From positions 141,392 through 205,391 of the forward strand of contig NMRB01000408.1 in the NCBI GenBank assembly GCA_002633025.1: 64,000 bases of DNA, in the 5' to 3' direction. The DNA comes from Notospermus geniculatus. Lineage: Eukaryota; Nemertea; Pilidiophora; Heteronemertea; Lineidae. A model generated the notes under the pieces. It worked only from the letters and a program-made list of their open reading frames with translations. It had not been told where the DNA came from and searched no databases. Shown piece by piece: positions 1-11,372 of this stretch (its first letter is position 1; each line of letters opens with the position of its first letter). A program made the translations under genes and the position numbers.

Positions 1-30
1 AGATACGTATACACTGCTGTTTGGCTTATT

Positions 31-150
31 CCCAGCGGGGATTCCCTGACTCGGAGAGCTAACGCAGTCTATTAGTGGTACTTTGAGAATCGCATCAACT
101 GAAGCAGTTTCAGAGCGAGGGTAACGGAGTGGATAGCCATATCAGAAAGT
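31..150 (+). repeat. Dispersed repeat fragment (family shared with 22.8 kb and 36.1 kb)
   Basis: About 120 bases resemble 22787-22915 in the same orientation and 36060-36180 in reverse complement. Shared words include GGGGATTCCC and TTTGAGAATCGCATCAACTG. At the other two loci it lies next to a second conserved block, so this is probably the broken edge of a larger old element. Confidence 0.6.
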
Positions 151-672
151 TTGTCCCAGTTTGTTTCATGTGCCAGCGGCTAAAAATAGCACACGATGAC
201 ATAGAGGTGGGCCGTTCCGTAGCTTGAGAGGGGTGTGTATCGCAAGCCGTCCCTGCCATAAATCCCCCATGCTGTAATTATTTACTACCATGCTAGTAAA
301 TATTTTCTACCATGGTAATATGTAATTCTTACCTAGGTAATAATATCATAAACATGGTTCACACTCTTTGCTGGAGGTCCCAACACTGACCCACACAAAA
401 TAAGAGTGCATACGTAATAGGGTGCGTTTCACAATTGGTCACCCAAGAAAATGGGGCTAAATTTAACTTTGAAATGATCACAAAGATTTGTGCCATTGAT
501 TTCCCAAAAATCAAATGTAGTATTTGATAATATAGACCTTTAACTATTAGTTTCTCCATCTGGGATGTACAGTGTACACTTATTTGGAGGAGGGTATAAA
601 AAAATATTGAGCTTACCAGCAAAATCTATCGTTCCGTCCGACACCAAAACTACTTTCTGCTGTCAGACTTTA
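151..672. other. No recognisable feature
   Basis: AT-rich DNA without a convincing open frame, RNA gene or repeat partner elsewhere in the window. Short frames on either strand show no domain-like pattern. Confidence 0.5.
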
Positions 673-902
673 AAGTCTGGCAACATCTATCTTCGACCTA
701 ATGGAATGCCGAAGTCATGTTATGTGACAGAGCTTTGCGGTTTATAATCATGCCTGTCGATCACTTGTGGGCGTTCCCCGATTGTTCGTGTTGTCCACCG
801 GTCATTCAATAGCCGCGTGTGATTAAAGGTCCGTGGAAAATCCAACGGTCAATTTCCTAGCTTCCGCATTCCATTAGGTCAAAGATAGATGTTGCCAGAC
901 TT
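673..902. mobile_element. MITE, AAGTCYGGCAACATC family, copy 1
   Basis: A 230-bp sequence with long terminal inverted repeats beginning AAGTCTGGCAACATC, flanked by TA on both sides (671-672, 903-904). It matches 1805-2035 and 37787-38005. A TA duplication is typical of Tc1/mariner-mobilised elements. It has no coding capacity. Confidence 0.8.
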
Positions 903-1263
903 TAAAGAGTTTAAACAGATCAATCAGTTTGCAGTGCCATAATTTAGATGTCCATGATACCTAGATCTGACATGAATATTGTAGAGTTTCAAGAAACAGC
1001 CTTTCACCAGTAGACAAAAGAATGGTGAAAATTTTCTGGTGTCGGACGGAACACTTTTTGAAACACACCCAATATCACTCATTAGACATGCGATTTAGTG
1101 GGAAGCAACAACGTTGCTCCGCGTGGGGAAGTTTTAAAGACCTTTTTTCTTGCGCCCCACTTACTGCAGCGATCAAAGCTGTTTGATTTTATTTCTCATC
1201 GCTCGTGGTAGGCAAGACGCGTTTACTTTTCACTGCATATGGCGAAAAGCTTGTTGATGTAAG
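903..1263. other. No recognisable feature
   Basis: Spacer with no convincing frame or repeat partner. Confidence 0.45.
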
Positions 1264-1397
1264 GGTGGGTATACACTGTTACACTACACGCGATTCGCCC
1301 AACGCATGCGATGGTTCTTTGTTATTTCATGCCGCAATGCCTCCCAAACAAAAGCGATTCGCGTGCGATTCCAAATCGCTTGGCGAATCGCTTCTAG
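1264..1397. mobile_element. MITE, GGTGGGTGYACAC family, right end lost
   Basis: The reverse complement of this sequence matches 17830-17967. The outer end GGTGGGTATACACT is present on the left. On the right the match stops after the inner TIR bases, at CGCTTCTAG, so about 12 terminal bases are missing. Confidence 0.7.
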
Positions 1398-1802
1398 AAA
1401 ATTTCCTCGCGTACTGGAGGGTTTACTAAAACATTCTTAGCCAATTTGTCTTCTGGATACCATAGGGCTACAGATTCGAGTACCTGCTTTACGAACACCG
1501 TTTTAGATTCCATCGTAATGCATGTTACCATGAGTGCTTTTTCAAGACGGCCCCCAGGCTGCCATGGCGTGTCACAAATCGCTAGAGTGCAATATTTCAT
1601 AAACAACTAAGCAATTTCATCATAATGTTTCCTTCAAGAATATTCTTTTTAAATGTCAGGTATGTCTGGCAGGGTTATTTCGTCTCTTTTTTGATTTCCT
1701 TTCGGGAGTTTCGATTTTTTTAAAGTTCAGGTACATTGTATATGATTATTAGGACAAAATCACATGTTTTAGAAATGCGGGGCTTGTTTTCAGGCACACA
1801 AG
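1398..1802. other. No recognisable feature
   Basis: Spacer. No gene, RNA or repeat was recognised. Confidence 0.45.
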
Positions 1803-1804
1803 TA

Positions 1805-2035
1805 AAGTCCGGCAACATCTAACTTTGACCCAATGGAATGCGGAAGTTATGAAATTGATAGTAGGATTTTCCAGGGACCTTTTAATCACACGCGGCTCTT
1901 GAATAACCAATGGACAGCGCGAACAATCGGGGAACGACCACAAATGATCGACAGGCATGATCAAAAACCGCAAAGCTCTGCCACATTACATGATTTCCGC
2001 ATTCCATTGGGTCGAAGTTAGATGTTGCCGGACTT
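1805..2035. mobile_element. MITE, AAGTCYGGCAACATC family, copy 2
   Basis: 231 bp with inverted repeats AAGTCCGGCAACATC, flanked by TA (1803-1804, 2036-2037). The flanking bases are themselves palindromic (ACAAG-TA ... TA-CTTGT). The interior is about 80% like copy 1. Confidence 0.8.
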
Positions 2036-2057
2036 TACTTGTATTTGGAATAGCGAC

Positions 2058-2783
2058 AAAATTTGACCTTAGCGGACTTTTCCCCGTTATCTTCAAAACA
2101 AGATATTCATCGTTAAATTTCGGGAAATTTTGAGATCTTTCGTAAAATGGAAAGTTTAGCCAATTCACAATTACATACATGTACAGATGAATGCATGGGG
2201 TACATTGTAATAATAATAATAATAATTTATTTAATTAAAGTGCAACATTAATGTAGAAACATTTTCTATGCACTGTACAATAAAACAATATGGATGCATA
2301 ATTTAAAACATATATTGCCTAGTCGAAAACTTTTTTAAAAAGAAATGTTTTCAGATTTTTCTTAAAAACTGGTGGTGTCCGTGAGGCAGCGCATTTCGGC
2401 CGGTAAGGAGTTCCACAGTCTGGGCGCCACCGCCCCCAGCGATCGGTCACCGTACTGCCCATTGGTGCGTGGGATAGCGAGAAGCCAAGGATCAGCCGTC
2501 GACCGAAGACTGCGGGTAGGGCTCCGCAGCCTGAGGAACTCCTGTAAATAACCGGGACTAGTCTCACGGTGCAACACATTATGCACCGTAAGTAAGATTG
2601 TAGTTCTACATCATCCACTCGCGACGCATCACTGTAAAAAAATATATTGTCGTTTTGACAAGCTGGAACTCGTTCTCAGCCATATGCTTAAATGCTTAAT
2701 ACGAAAGACCTCAAAATGTCTCGAAATTTAACGATAAATATCTTGTTTTGAAGATAACGGGGAAAGTCCTCTAAATTGACAAG
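2058..2783. repeat. Foldback pair enclosing a LINE 3' end
   Basis: Two arms of about 85 bases (2058-2142 and 2700-2783) are reverse complements and share CCCCGTTATCTTCAAAACAA. They bracket the LINE fragment at 2205-2590. This is either an inverted-repeat element that received the LINE or two opposed copies of one repeat. Confidence 0.65.
2205..2590 (-). pseudogene. LINE (CR1/L2-like) ORF2 C-terminus and 3' tail
   Basis: Read on the minus strand, about 85 codons give the signature C-terminus of CR1/L2-type ORF2 proteins. The order is LRS, then a basic stretch, then YGDRSLGAVAPRLWNSLPAE, then a short lysine-rich end FKKNLKTFLF. A frameshift near 2380 separates the LWNSLP part from the FKKNLKTFLF part, so it is dead. 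The element then ends in a short (ATT)n microsatellite at 2205-2225, as many L2-like elements do. EN and RT domains are absent: a 5'-truncated insertion, as expected of target-primed reverse transcription. The clade is an inference. Confidence 0.75.
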
Positions 2784-2985
2784 TTTTCAACTTGTCATCC
2801 TCAATATTTAAAAAGACTTCTTGCCATTGAAACAAATACATACTGTCATTTAGGCTAAATATAAAAAGATAAAGCGGAGCAACTTACAATCATTCCAAAC
2901 TTGACTTAGAAATCAAAGATTAAGCGCCAAATATTAACGATACGGTAGTTACGTATGGCAGAAAAACCCTACCTAAGTTCTAAGT

Positions 2986-3066
2986 CTGCGATGGGATTCG
3001 AACCTACGACCTATGAAGCTAACATACAAACTACTAGACCTAACCCCTAAACCCACTCGGCTAATA
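2986..3066 (-). repeat. tRNA-like sequence (SINE head or tRNA pseudogene)
   Basis: On the minus strand there is a box-A-like TAGCCGAGTGG and, about 55 bases on, a box-B-like GGTTCGAATCCC. The stems do not pair well enough for a functional tRNA. Best read as a tRNA-derived repeat. Confidence 0.5.
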
Positions 3067-3390
3067 AGGCGACGACGTTGACAGTGCTTAGCGTTTGAAA
3101 TTGAGCGATGGATGTGATGGATGATCCTAAAATTTAGCCAATAAAGCTTTATTTGAAAGCGTTTAGTCCTAGCTACATGTATATTCAACGATTTTGTGTT
3201 GTGAGCAAGTCCCCCAGTAGCCAGATAAGGCCTTCTCTACAGCTCTTCACGACTGTTACAACACAATACGTGTTTGGAATGATTGCTCTCCAGTCGCCTG
3301 GCAATTCTCCGCGACTTGATTGGCTACTCGGACCCATATGACGACATACTAATTTGCATTTGATTGGGTTTTACCACACGTACACTAATA

Positions 3391-3549
3391 GGAGCTGTCA
3401 GCGAGTTGACCACTAGGTGTCACTAGATCCCAATTCAATGCATGGACCCAGTCATTATTGATCTAGCAGCAATCCCGTACATTTTCCTGTGCATTGGTCC
3501 GCTAGACCTTTGCTGCCATCTGTTGGCAATATGCGCGGCTGACTGCTCC
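3391..3549. mobile_element. MITE, GGAGC family, copy 1
   Basis: 159 bp with ends GGAGCTGTCAG/CTGACTGCTCC, flanked by TA (3389-3390, 3550-3551). The same element lies at 29897-30060 inside the receptor intron. No coding potential. Confidence 0.8.
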
Positions 3550-3808
3550 TATTACGGGAATGAGTTAATAGAAGTAATTACGCCGTGTGGTTTGTTTCTG
3601 GCCGGCTGTTGTGAAAGTGCAGTCCTAAATCTATGTAATGACGACAGCAATTCGTGAGTTCATGAAACGCGTGACGAATAATTCACAAATTTGCTCAGAC
3701 AACGCTAATTTCGGCCTTTATAGAGGGTATTTCCCCCGATCTTCCAACAGTCAGACGAACTTTTTTGCGAATAACTCTCTCTTGTTACACAGACCAATTC
3801 CTATGATT

Positions 3809-4488
3809 CTAGCGTCCAATGGAACTACATGTACCTAGTATGTCACATTTTGGTATTTTCGAGAAAAATGGGTTTATATTTCCAGGTCCAATATTAAGAG
3901 TTGGAATGACAACTTGGAAGAGTTTTGTTGTGGAAAACACTTCTAGGCCTAGGCCTAATTAATTGTTCTGAAGTACATTTTAAGATGTTTTTAAAAAAAT
4001 GTTATATAACAGGATTAAATGCGACTTGCTATGTTTTACCTCTGTTTTCATGCTGACTTTGCAAAGGTAAAAACCTAGCAAGTCACAATTCTGATGCTTA
4101 CTGATGTCCCTTTGAGTAATAAATGAGACAAATTGTAAATAGACGAATAGAAAGTTTATTAATTTTAAAATTAAAACCATTTCGAACTTCGTAAACACTC
4201 CAGCACACTTCAGTGACTCACATGAGGTACAGAGGAAAAACATAGTAAGTAACATGTGCATATCACTGAACAAAGCAGGCAAGTGTGCTCTTACTAGGTT
4301 TTACTTTGGGAAGCATTGACCGAGTGGTGCACTTACTATGCTTTACGTTTCTCATCCTGAGGCTTTGGCGGACATTTTGTAAAAAAAAACTGTTTATTAT
4401 GGTGAAAAAATACCTATGAAGTACGAATTTGGCCTTAACTCAGTTTTTCCAAAAATGTGACTTACTAGGTAGTTCCATTGGACGCTAG
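3809..4488. mobile_element. Inverted-repeat element with GATT duplication
   Basis: Inverted ends of about 40 bases, starting CTAGCGTCCAATGGAACTAC, bound a 680-bp unit. A perfect 4-bp direct repeat GATT sits immediately outside (3805-3808 and 4489-4492). The interior is AT-rich with no convincing frame. The superfamily cannot be named from 4 bp alone. Confidence 0.75.
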
Positions 4489-4492
4489 GATT

Positions 4493-6335
4493 GATATTAA
4501 TCAGTCAGGACGACAATGCAGGTTGCAGGACGTTCCAATAACTCATTCCCAAGTTGGAATTTTTGCTGGTTTTCGGTGTTCATGCACTATTTTTAGACCA
4601 GGAATTCCCATTTGCTTGAAGCTGCCGATAGAGGACGCGGTGGTATGAATTCCAGTTCTAACAGTCGTGTCTTGTAATGTACATAAATGCCAAGAAATCC
4701 GCTGGTGGCTAAGTGGTGTCGTCTGCCAATGCAAGCTCAAACCGCATGCGCAATAATGCCACCTATAACTTATAACTAGAGATCTTGTCAACTGGATAAA
4801 CTGAACTCGTCACAGAGATGTGCAACTCGCCATGACAAGTAAATTGTGTCATGAATGATGGACAAGTTGCGGTGACAAGAATTTCTAAGAGTGATCTAAA
4901 AACGTGTCCTCATATTTCGGGAGCCCGGTTTATCTCCCCACACCAATATACAAGTAAGTGGAAATATTGACCGCATTTCTGTTGACCTCAGACCTTATTG
5001 TGCCTTGTGAGGCCAAGAATAAACCACTTATGTTGACAAACATACGTGGGTTAATCCATCATTAATATCCTTTTATCTTAGGGCCCTTCACCCAACAACC
5101 TGTAAGCACACTGGAAAAGCGATACTATTGTCCTCAACAACACGAATCGCATATTACGGGGGTCATAAGATGCTGCAGGATTGCTAATGAACCCCGAGCG
5201 AAAGAAATAACTCAGCAAATGGCCTCATGATTCGTGCCAAAGATTCCAATGAAGAGGCTCTTTACCTTGCAACCTGCCGAAGGAGTTCCGCAAAATCGTT
5301 AATTACAAACTCATGTTGCTGAGATTTAAGTCATTTCATCTTCTCTTTTTGTTGACAGAGGCTATTATCCCGCGTCTTGATTGCTTTAAGTCCTACTTGC
5401 AGGCTTAAAGATTGTGAAGAAAACTGATCGTACAGCAACGGGGAATTTCAAGCGCTTTTAACCGGCAAGATCAGGGTGTGTCACAAAAGCTTGCCCTGCA
5501 GCAAGCGATTATTTGAAACCCATTCATTGAGAGATTTCACGAAGATTTAGTTCGGATACAAAAATGTCGTTTCGTGCCGGAATGAACTGAATGGCATCGA
5601 TGGTACATGATCGGACAATTGTTTTTTTCCGGTGATATATTTTGGGTTGTTGGATAGGCTAACATTGTATAATTGAATGTATAGATCCCTGGAGATTCGC
5701 GGCGCGGGGCCATTCGCAAATTTGCGTGCACGCTAGTCTATTGGGAACACTTCTGCACATGCCCTATTGTTCACTACGCAAAAGTTTCATTAATCATGTT
5801 AATATGGCCCCGGATCAGACAAATAACCAAGGAATCAGCGAGTTGGCGGGTGACATTGTGCTCAGCTGAAATGACCTCTGCCTGAGGGGGAAGACCCAGG
5901 AGATTACAGTGACAAGTTGAAATAATACACCATTTTAATTGCCGTCAAGGAAACAAGTGGTTGTCAGGCGGTGATTGACTGGGTTCATGCCAGAGATAAA
6001 ATCCAAGGGTTTCGACCCTAACTCCCAAGGGCTAAACGCAAGGGACAGGAGAGTGACAGAGGAAAATCGGTCCATCCTTTCGTAGCAATCTAGGAATTAT
6101 ATTGTTGTAGTGTTTGGACGTGAGTGGTCTCAAGGTAAACCAGGGGTCAATGACCCTAACTCACCCTACCCTCAGGGGAGAGACCAAGGGAATAGTGATG
6201 GATTGAAGTGGTTCACTCGATGGCCATCAAGGAAATGAATGTGGTTGAAAAACATCAAACTGGCGAGCCAAGACATTGATCAGACACCACAAACTTTGGT
6301 ATTCATCTTACGAGACCATTTCTCGTTTCACACCA
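4493..6335. other. Mostly featureless stretch with one decayed MITE
   Basis: No gene recognised. A decayed copy of the GGGGCCATATTCAC family (see 26655 and 43530) can be traced at about 5705-5815 through GCCCTATTGTTCAC and the terminal ATATGGCCCC. Two diverged stretches near 5880-6070 and 6150-6260 share GACCCTAACTC and a TCAAGGAAA...GTGGTTG word, possibly an old tandem duplication. Confidence 0.45.
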
Positions 6336-6509
6336 AGGTTTGGCAAATCTGACGAAACATGATGATACGGAATACGAATTTCAACTTCAATTCCAGGACC
6401 TAATGTATTTCTAAAGATGGTTGGTACCACAAATGTGCCTCCTGCCAGTGCGTCTATAGCGTATCATGCAAGACCAAGGGAGTTATAGTACATCTTAAAT
6501 TTTTTAATA

Positions 6510-6900
6510 GGGGGTTTTCGCAAATCTGACGAAAAACGAAGTACGAAATACGAAATTGGACGTCATATCCATGACGTAATGTATTTCAGGAAATGGTTGG
6601 TATCACAAGTGTCCCTCCTCCCAGTGCGTCTTTTAGCATGTCATGTAAGATCGAAAGAGTTATGGCGCATCTTGAATTTTTAAATTTCCAATTCGTATCA
6701 ACGCAGTGGAAACGAAAGATAAATTTCATAAGTTTAATATACACCGTACCTCTGTCGTTCTTACGTCGTACGCTAAAAGACGCTCTTGCAGCAGGCGATA
6801 TTTGTGGTACCAGGCATTTCCTGAAATACATTACGTCATGGATATGACGTCCGATTTCGTATTTCGTACTTCGTTTTTCGTCAGATTTGCGAAAACTCCC
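6510..6900. mobile_element. MITE, TA-GGGAGTTTTCGCAAATCTG family, younger nested copy
   Basis: 391 bp, TA on both flanks (6508-6509, 6901-6902), inverted ends of about 90 bases. Its own interior shows the uninterrupted version of the site it entered in the older copy, which is direct evidence for the insertion point. Frames called here on both strands are artefacts of the palindrome. Confidence 0.85.
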
Positions 6901-7066
6901 TAATTTCCACTTCGTATCTACGAAGTGGAAACGAAAGATTAATTTCAAAGTGTAATATACAGCGTATTCCTATCGGTTTAACGTCATACGCTAAAAGACG
7001 CCCTTGCAGCAGGCGATATTTGTGGTACCAACCATCTCCTGAAATACATTACGTCATTGAACTACA

Positions 7067-7168
7067 TTTTTTTTTTAATTTCCAATAAAAGGATCTGCCT
7101 TTCTACAAACCCCTACATTTCCCGGCAGATAGGTTTACGGGGTTATGTTCATATAGGATGACGCTGTA
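7067..7168 (-). mobile_element. 102-bp retroposed insert with poly(T) head
   Basis: Flanked by a perfect 9-bp direct repeat TGAACTACA (7058-7066 and 7169-7177). It begins with ten T on the plus strand, so on the minus strand it ends in poly(A). Target duplication plus an A tail is the mark of LINE-driven retroposition. The source RNA was not recognised. Confidence 0.7.
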
Positions 7169-7543
7169 TGAACTACATGCATAAAGTCCAATTTCGTATT
7201 TCGTACTTCGTTTTCCGTCAGATTTGCGAAACCTCACTAATGTTGCCGATGTAAAAGTGCGACCACAGTGTGTTCCCGTTAGTCAGAAATTACTGTTCAT
7301 CCGCTTAGTTATTTTTTTTTTCAAAAACGTCGCGAGAAGTTGTACGTTTGTGAAAATTCCAATTTAGTTGAAGCTTATCGTGGGCAGGTGTTGGATTCGA
7401 TAACTGCATAGCTTCGTTTTCAAACTTAAAGAAAAAACAAGAGCAACGCAAAGCGTGGCATAATGCCCCCGCGCGTATGTTAAGTTGGTTTCCCTCAACA
7501 TGTACATGGAGTTTAATCAAACTGATGAAAGGAACTATGTTCC

Positions 7544-7768
7544 CTGAAATCAAGGGAATCGGATTTCAAGATGGCGGCTTTGGCTGCCATATTGTAAATT
7601 GAAACATGGCCATTTTCGAAAGTGACCTCCTCTAGTCACCCCCAACATCCACACAAAAAATCAATATGATCAGACATACAGTTCTTCCTGAAATTGACGG
7701 AATATGATTTCAAGATGGCGGCTCTGGTGGCCATATTGTAAATCAGAACGCGACCATTTTCGAAAGTC
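7544..7768 (+). repeat. Tandem diverged direct repeat with AAGATGGCGG motifs
   Basis: Two units, 7544-7626 and 7681-7768, share TTTCAAGATGGCGGCT, then GGCCATATTGTAAAT, then CCATTTTCGAAAGT. AAGATGGCGG is the vertebrate YY1 consensus; no role here is shown. Confidence 0.6.
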
Positions 7769-8165
7769 CTTTTCACGATCTTGGCCTAGACAATGCCATT
7801 CGGTGACGCCACGCAAATATGGCGGATCCCTCTACAGCTTGTTGCTGACGATACTAGTAACCAACTTCGCAGTTAATGGGGTATCTAATGCCAAATGTTT
7901 TAGATGTATGTTTTATCAAATACTGTGATATCTAAATGTAAAATGTTTTAAGGCAAGTTTCATCTATATGTATGAAGAATTAACCCACAAATTTATAACA
8001 AGTAAATAAATAATTGCGGGGAGAGTCGTTAGGTTGTATCCCAAATGGGCGTAAGGCCTGGCTGGACGCAATGTTCCCGGAACGCAGGTATATGCTGCCA
8101 CCTTGCGGAGCATCGTCAAATGTCTTGAGCGGGACGCCACGTCGTTGGATTTTTTCTGTATATGT
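7769..8165. other. No recognisable feature
   Basis: Spacer with no repeat partner or convincing frame found. Confidence 0.4.
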
Positions 8166-8170
8166 GACCA

Positions 8171-9374
8171 GGTGTAACGTTTTTCAGTGTGGCCGTTTTT
8201 CTGTGTGATTCCCATTGTTTGCAACACACTGGGAAACGGACGGGCTGTTTCTCTGTGTTGCCCATTGTCAAGTCGCCGCTTATTCCGTCAGTCTATTGTA
8301 ATGTCACACTGGCGCTGAAAGGGTAAATGTCGTCCTGGGTATATACAAAGATTACCCAGGATCTCAGTCTTCACTAAAACAATACCCTGGGTGTACTTTC
8401 GGTAGCCGAACATCACCCAGCATCGCACACTCCTTCGCAGAGGTCAGTGCTCCACTACGTTACGCTATACTGACTCTGCCAACATACGGCCGAACTACTT
8501 CCAGATCCTCCGCGGCGCCCACGATTGGGCTGCCAGCACTGGAAACTCCAGTGAAAACGCTGAATTACAAAGTGTTTTGGATGCCTCTCAACAAAACTTA
8601 TTTTCTTTGGCCAGAAAGTTCAAACATTCAAGCTGTTTTGGTCTTAAAATCAACTGTTCATCGTATCTTTTCACACATCTCTCCAAAATCGGATCCATGC
8701 TGTCAAAACAGTAGCACGTGTCAATGTTTACAAACACGGAGATCATGTGCCGAGTATCTGGCCTCTGATTGGTCGAGCGCCGAGACGGCTCACGGCATTT
8801 GCTCGAAACTTTGCGCAGTAGTGCGCAAAATTCCTAACATCAAATTAATGTTTTCCTCCATATTATCCCAGTTTGTGGCTATAGAATGAAATAATAACGA
8901 TTATCAAAGTCATTGGATGCGTTTCACGCTTTATTTTAATCTGGAAAGTGGTTTTGCAAGAATCTTGCAGAAGTGAAGAGGGCGTTTGTTTCCAGAGGCA
9001 TTATTAGCGACCTCCATATTGTGGAGCGAAATGCCTTCTGGGAACGAGTTTGCCAGCATCGTAGTATGACACCTGGATTCGTGGTTGTCTCGCCCGTGGT
9101 CACATGACCGCCTGAAGAATGTCATGAACAGTTACACTCCACATGTACCGCGGCGCGAGACCGCGAGATTCCACGGAATTTCTAAATAGGACTCGTTCTT
9201 AGGCACAGATTGCGGAAGCCATGGAAGCTGGGTGACGTTCGCCTACCGAAACTACACCCAGGGTATTGTTTTAGTGAAGACTGAGATCCTGGGTAATCTT
9301 TGTATATATACCCAGGACGACATTTACCCTTTCAGCCACACTGGCACACGGGCCTCACTGAAAAACGTTACACC
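8171..9374. mobile_element. MITE, GGTGTAAC family, interrupted copy
   Basis: Ends GGTGTAACGTTTTTCAGTG and its complement are the same as in the intact 174-bp copy at 25722-25895. A 5-bp direct repeat GACCA lies outside (8166-8170, 9375-9379). The right part of the element is displaced by a 1023-bp second element (8314-9336). Confidence 0.85.
8314..9336. mobile_element. GCTGAAAGGG element nested in the GGTGTAAC MITE
   Basis: 1023 bp with inverted ends of about 110 bases starting GCTGAAAGGGTAAATGTCG. It is flanked by a perfect 9-bp direct repeat CACACTGGC (8305-8313, 9337-9345). The intact copy at 25.8 kb carries this 9-mer once, confirming a target duplication. Nine bases fit Mutator-like transposition. 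There is no transposase. About 130 interior bases next to the right TIR match 58586-58700. Confidence 0.85.
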
Positions 9375-9379
9375 GACCA

Positions 9380-9860
9380 TCGGGAAGTTGCACATTATTG
9401 AATGTGTTCAATTGTTAATTTCAGCAAGGCCTAGGGCAGCTCAAAGCTGACACCTGCCATCACAATGAAACTGACAGCCTGTTATGGTAAGTCACACCAT
9501 AAAGTATCTGCAATGCTGCTATTTTTGCAGCTCGCACTGGGAGCTCGAGGTTCCTCGGTCGGCTTGCAATGAGTAACTTTTTCATGCTTATCATAACTTC
9601 CAGGCTTGATGTTGATTACAATAATGGGATGCTTATGGCTTTTGAGAAAAATCTTAATGCCACTTTATCGCCTACAAAAATGGAGCTGCTAGGTATGTCG
9701 AGGGATGGTTTAAGTGCCATCTAGCAACCAAAAAATCCCGAGTTGCTGGGATGTCGCTGCCACATCAGGAAAAAGGTATGCCATCTTGAGGACATATCTC
9801 TCACTTCTTTCTGCAATGCAGAATGTTCACTGTTTTGTAGAAGAGTAACTCCATTTGTGC
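9380..9860. other. No recognisable feature
   Basis: No repeat partner, RNA gene or convincing exon seen. Confidence 0.4.
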
Positions 9861-10140
9861 TATAACAAGATAAAGGGAGTAAGAAATAAAAATGGAAAAT
9901 AAGAAGTGTGAAGTTTTGGAATTTTCCGCGACTTTTTCAAATTCTCAGATTTGGAGAATTTTTTTACGTTTCGAGACATTTTTTACAAATTACATGTACA
10001 CGACATTTTGTCTGATTTTTCGGGCGATATTTCTCAAAATGAAATCAAAAAACCTCCCAATTTGAGAAATTGAAAAATTCGCGCAAAATTTCAAAAGTTC
10101 CCTCTTTTTATGTTCCACTTTTATTGCTTACTCCGTTATA
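9861..10140. mobile_element. Palindromic AT-rich element
   Basis: Inverted ends built on GGAGTAAGAAATAAAA (left) and its near-complement (right), extending over about 80 bases each. The left end carries a small insertion after TATAAC. The interior is short and non-coding. Confidence 0.6.
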
Positions 10141-10754
10141 AATTATTAAGTGTACAGGAAAAAAGTGTGAAGAATAAGATTTCTGTGTATGTCGGTTTGT
10201 TCCACACCATGGATTAAACCGTGAAGGGTTTGGGCACTTTCACACGTTGTTGCTTCAGGCACTTAAGGAATCAGCCCTCTCTTCTATAACATCAGTTTAT
10301 CAATATGGTACTTAGTATTGTGGGAATTCTGTGGTACCTTTGTTTGTGGTTTCTATTAAAAGAAAGTCGCTTCTTATATAAAGCTGAGGCGCTGGTACCG
10401 CGAAGAAATGGCTCGTTTATCCCTAGGGTCCGGCTTGTATTTCCATCACCCTTGTAGACACATTTTTCTACTTCCATTGCTGTTGTTCCCGTGCCAGCGT
10501 TCGGAGAACAATAAGACAAGGCCATGACCTTAGGCCCCTTTGTACGAAAGACGCTGCGACACGATGCGGGAAACCGGGAAACATGGACCCTACATGTTAT
10601 AGCGTAATCGCAAAGTGTTTCGCGCGGAGAACAATGTGAACGGACGTGTTTTTAGCTGTGGGGAAGCAATGCCAAATGCGACTCAGTATTGGTGAGAAGT
10701 GGCGCAGGAAAAACTGGCCCACGCGACACAGGTGTGAAAGAAATCCAAGTCCCC
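10141..10754. other. No recognisable feature
   Basis: No domain-bearing frame and no repeat partner recognised. Confidence 0.4.
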
Positions 10755-10869
10755 CAGGCACCAAAGTCCGGTCTTATTGTTCAGCGGGACCAGACCTTTC
10801 GAATACAGCCTTACAATAGCGGGCTATTGTTTGGCGGACTTGCATTCCTAGGACGCTGATTCCTGTCAC
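10755..10869. repeat. Dispersed repeat, AAAGTCCGGTCTTATTG family
   Basis: Matches the reverse complement of 25914-26055, sharing GGACTTGCATTCCTAGGACG and TGATTCCTGTCACA. A further trace lies near 42735. Ends not resolved. Confidence 0.6.
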
Positions 10870-11372
10870 AGCTGCAAAAACGGCCGCTTGTACATTTTAT
10901 TTATTGAGTTAGATATCGGCTTTTTTTCGGCCTATTCGATATTGCTGCATGTTTTTCGTCGAGGAACTAGACATATACCTTTCTATCTCACCTCAGCTCA
11001 TAAAATTGATTTTAGTCGAGTGTTCGATGCTGTTTATAACCGGCAAGCGCGCCAAACGGACAAAGTTTATTGGAAAGCTTATATCGGGTCTATCGTATCG
11101 CATTGAATATTAACAGGCAGCAAAATGTTTCTTAAGAAATATTTGCAACAGCTAATCGCCGGGTTTCAAACAATCCAAGTTGTCTTACTTTCCGGATAAT
11201 TTTTCACCGTTTATGTTGAAAAAATGATGGACGGTTTATTGAGGTTAGTGGTTTTCGATCTCTGAATTATAGTAATCAAGCATTATACATGTAGTTGTTT
11301 TGCGCAGAGTGGAGTGAGCAAAAATCCTTGCGAGTTTTATACGGATACATAATGTATTGTACATGATGTACA
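10870..11372. other. No recognisable feature
   Basis: No gene or repeat identified. Confidence 0.4.

Larger units (their letters stand above)
6340..7243. mobile_element. Older MITE copy, split by a younger copy of itself
   Basis: The left half (6340-6507) and right half (6903-7243) together reconstruct the layout of the intact copy at 6510-6900. The outer inverted repeat carries GCAAATCTGACGAAA and the interior carries the GACGC...GCAGCAGGCGATA block. The younger copy sits exactly in the centre, and the right half also contains a 102-bp poly(T) insertion. Confidence 0.75.
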
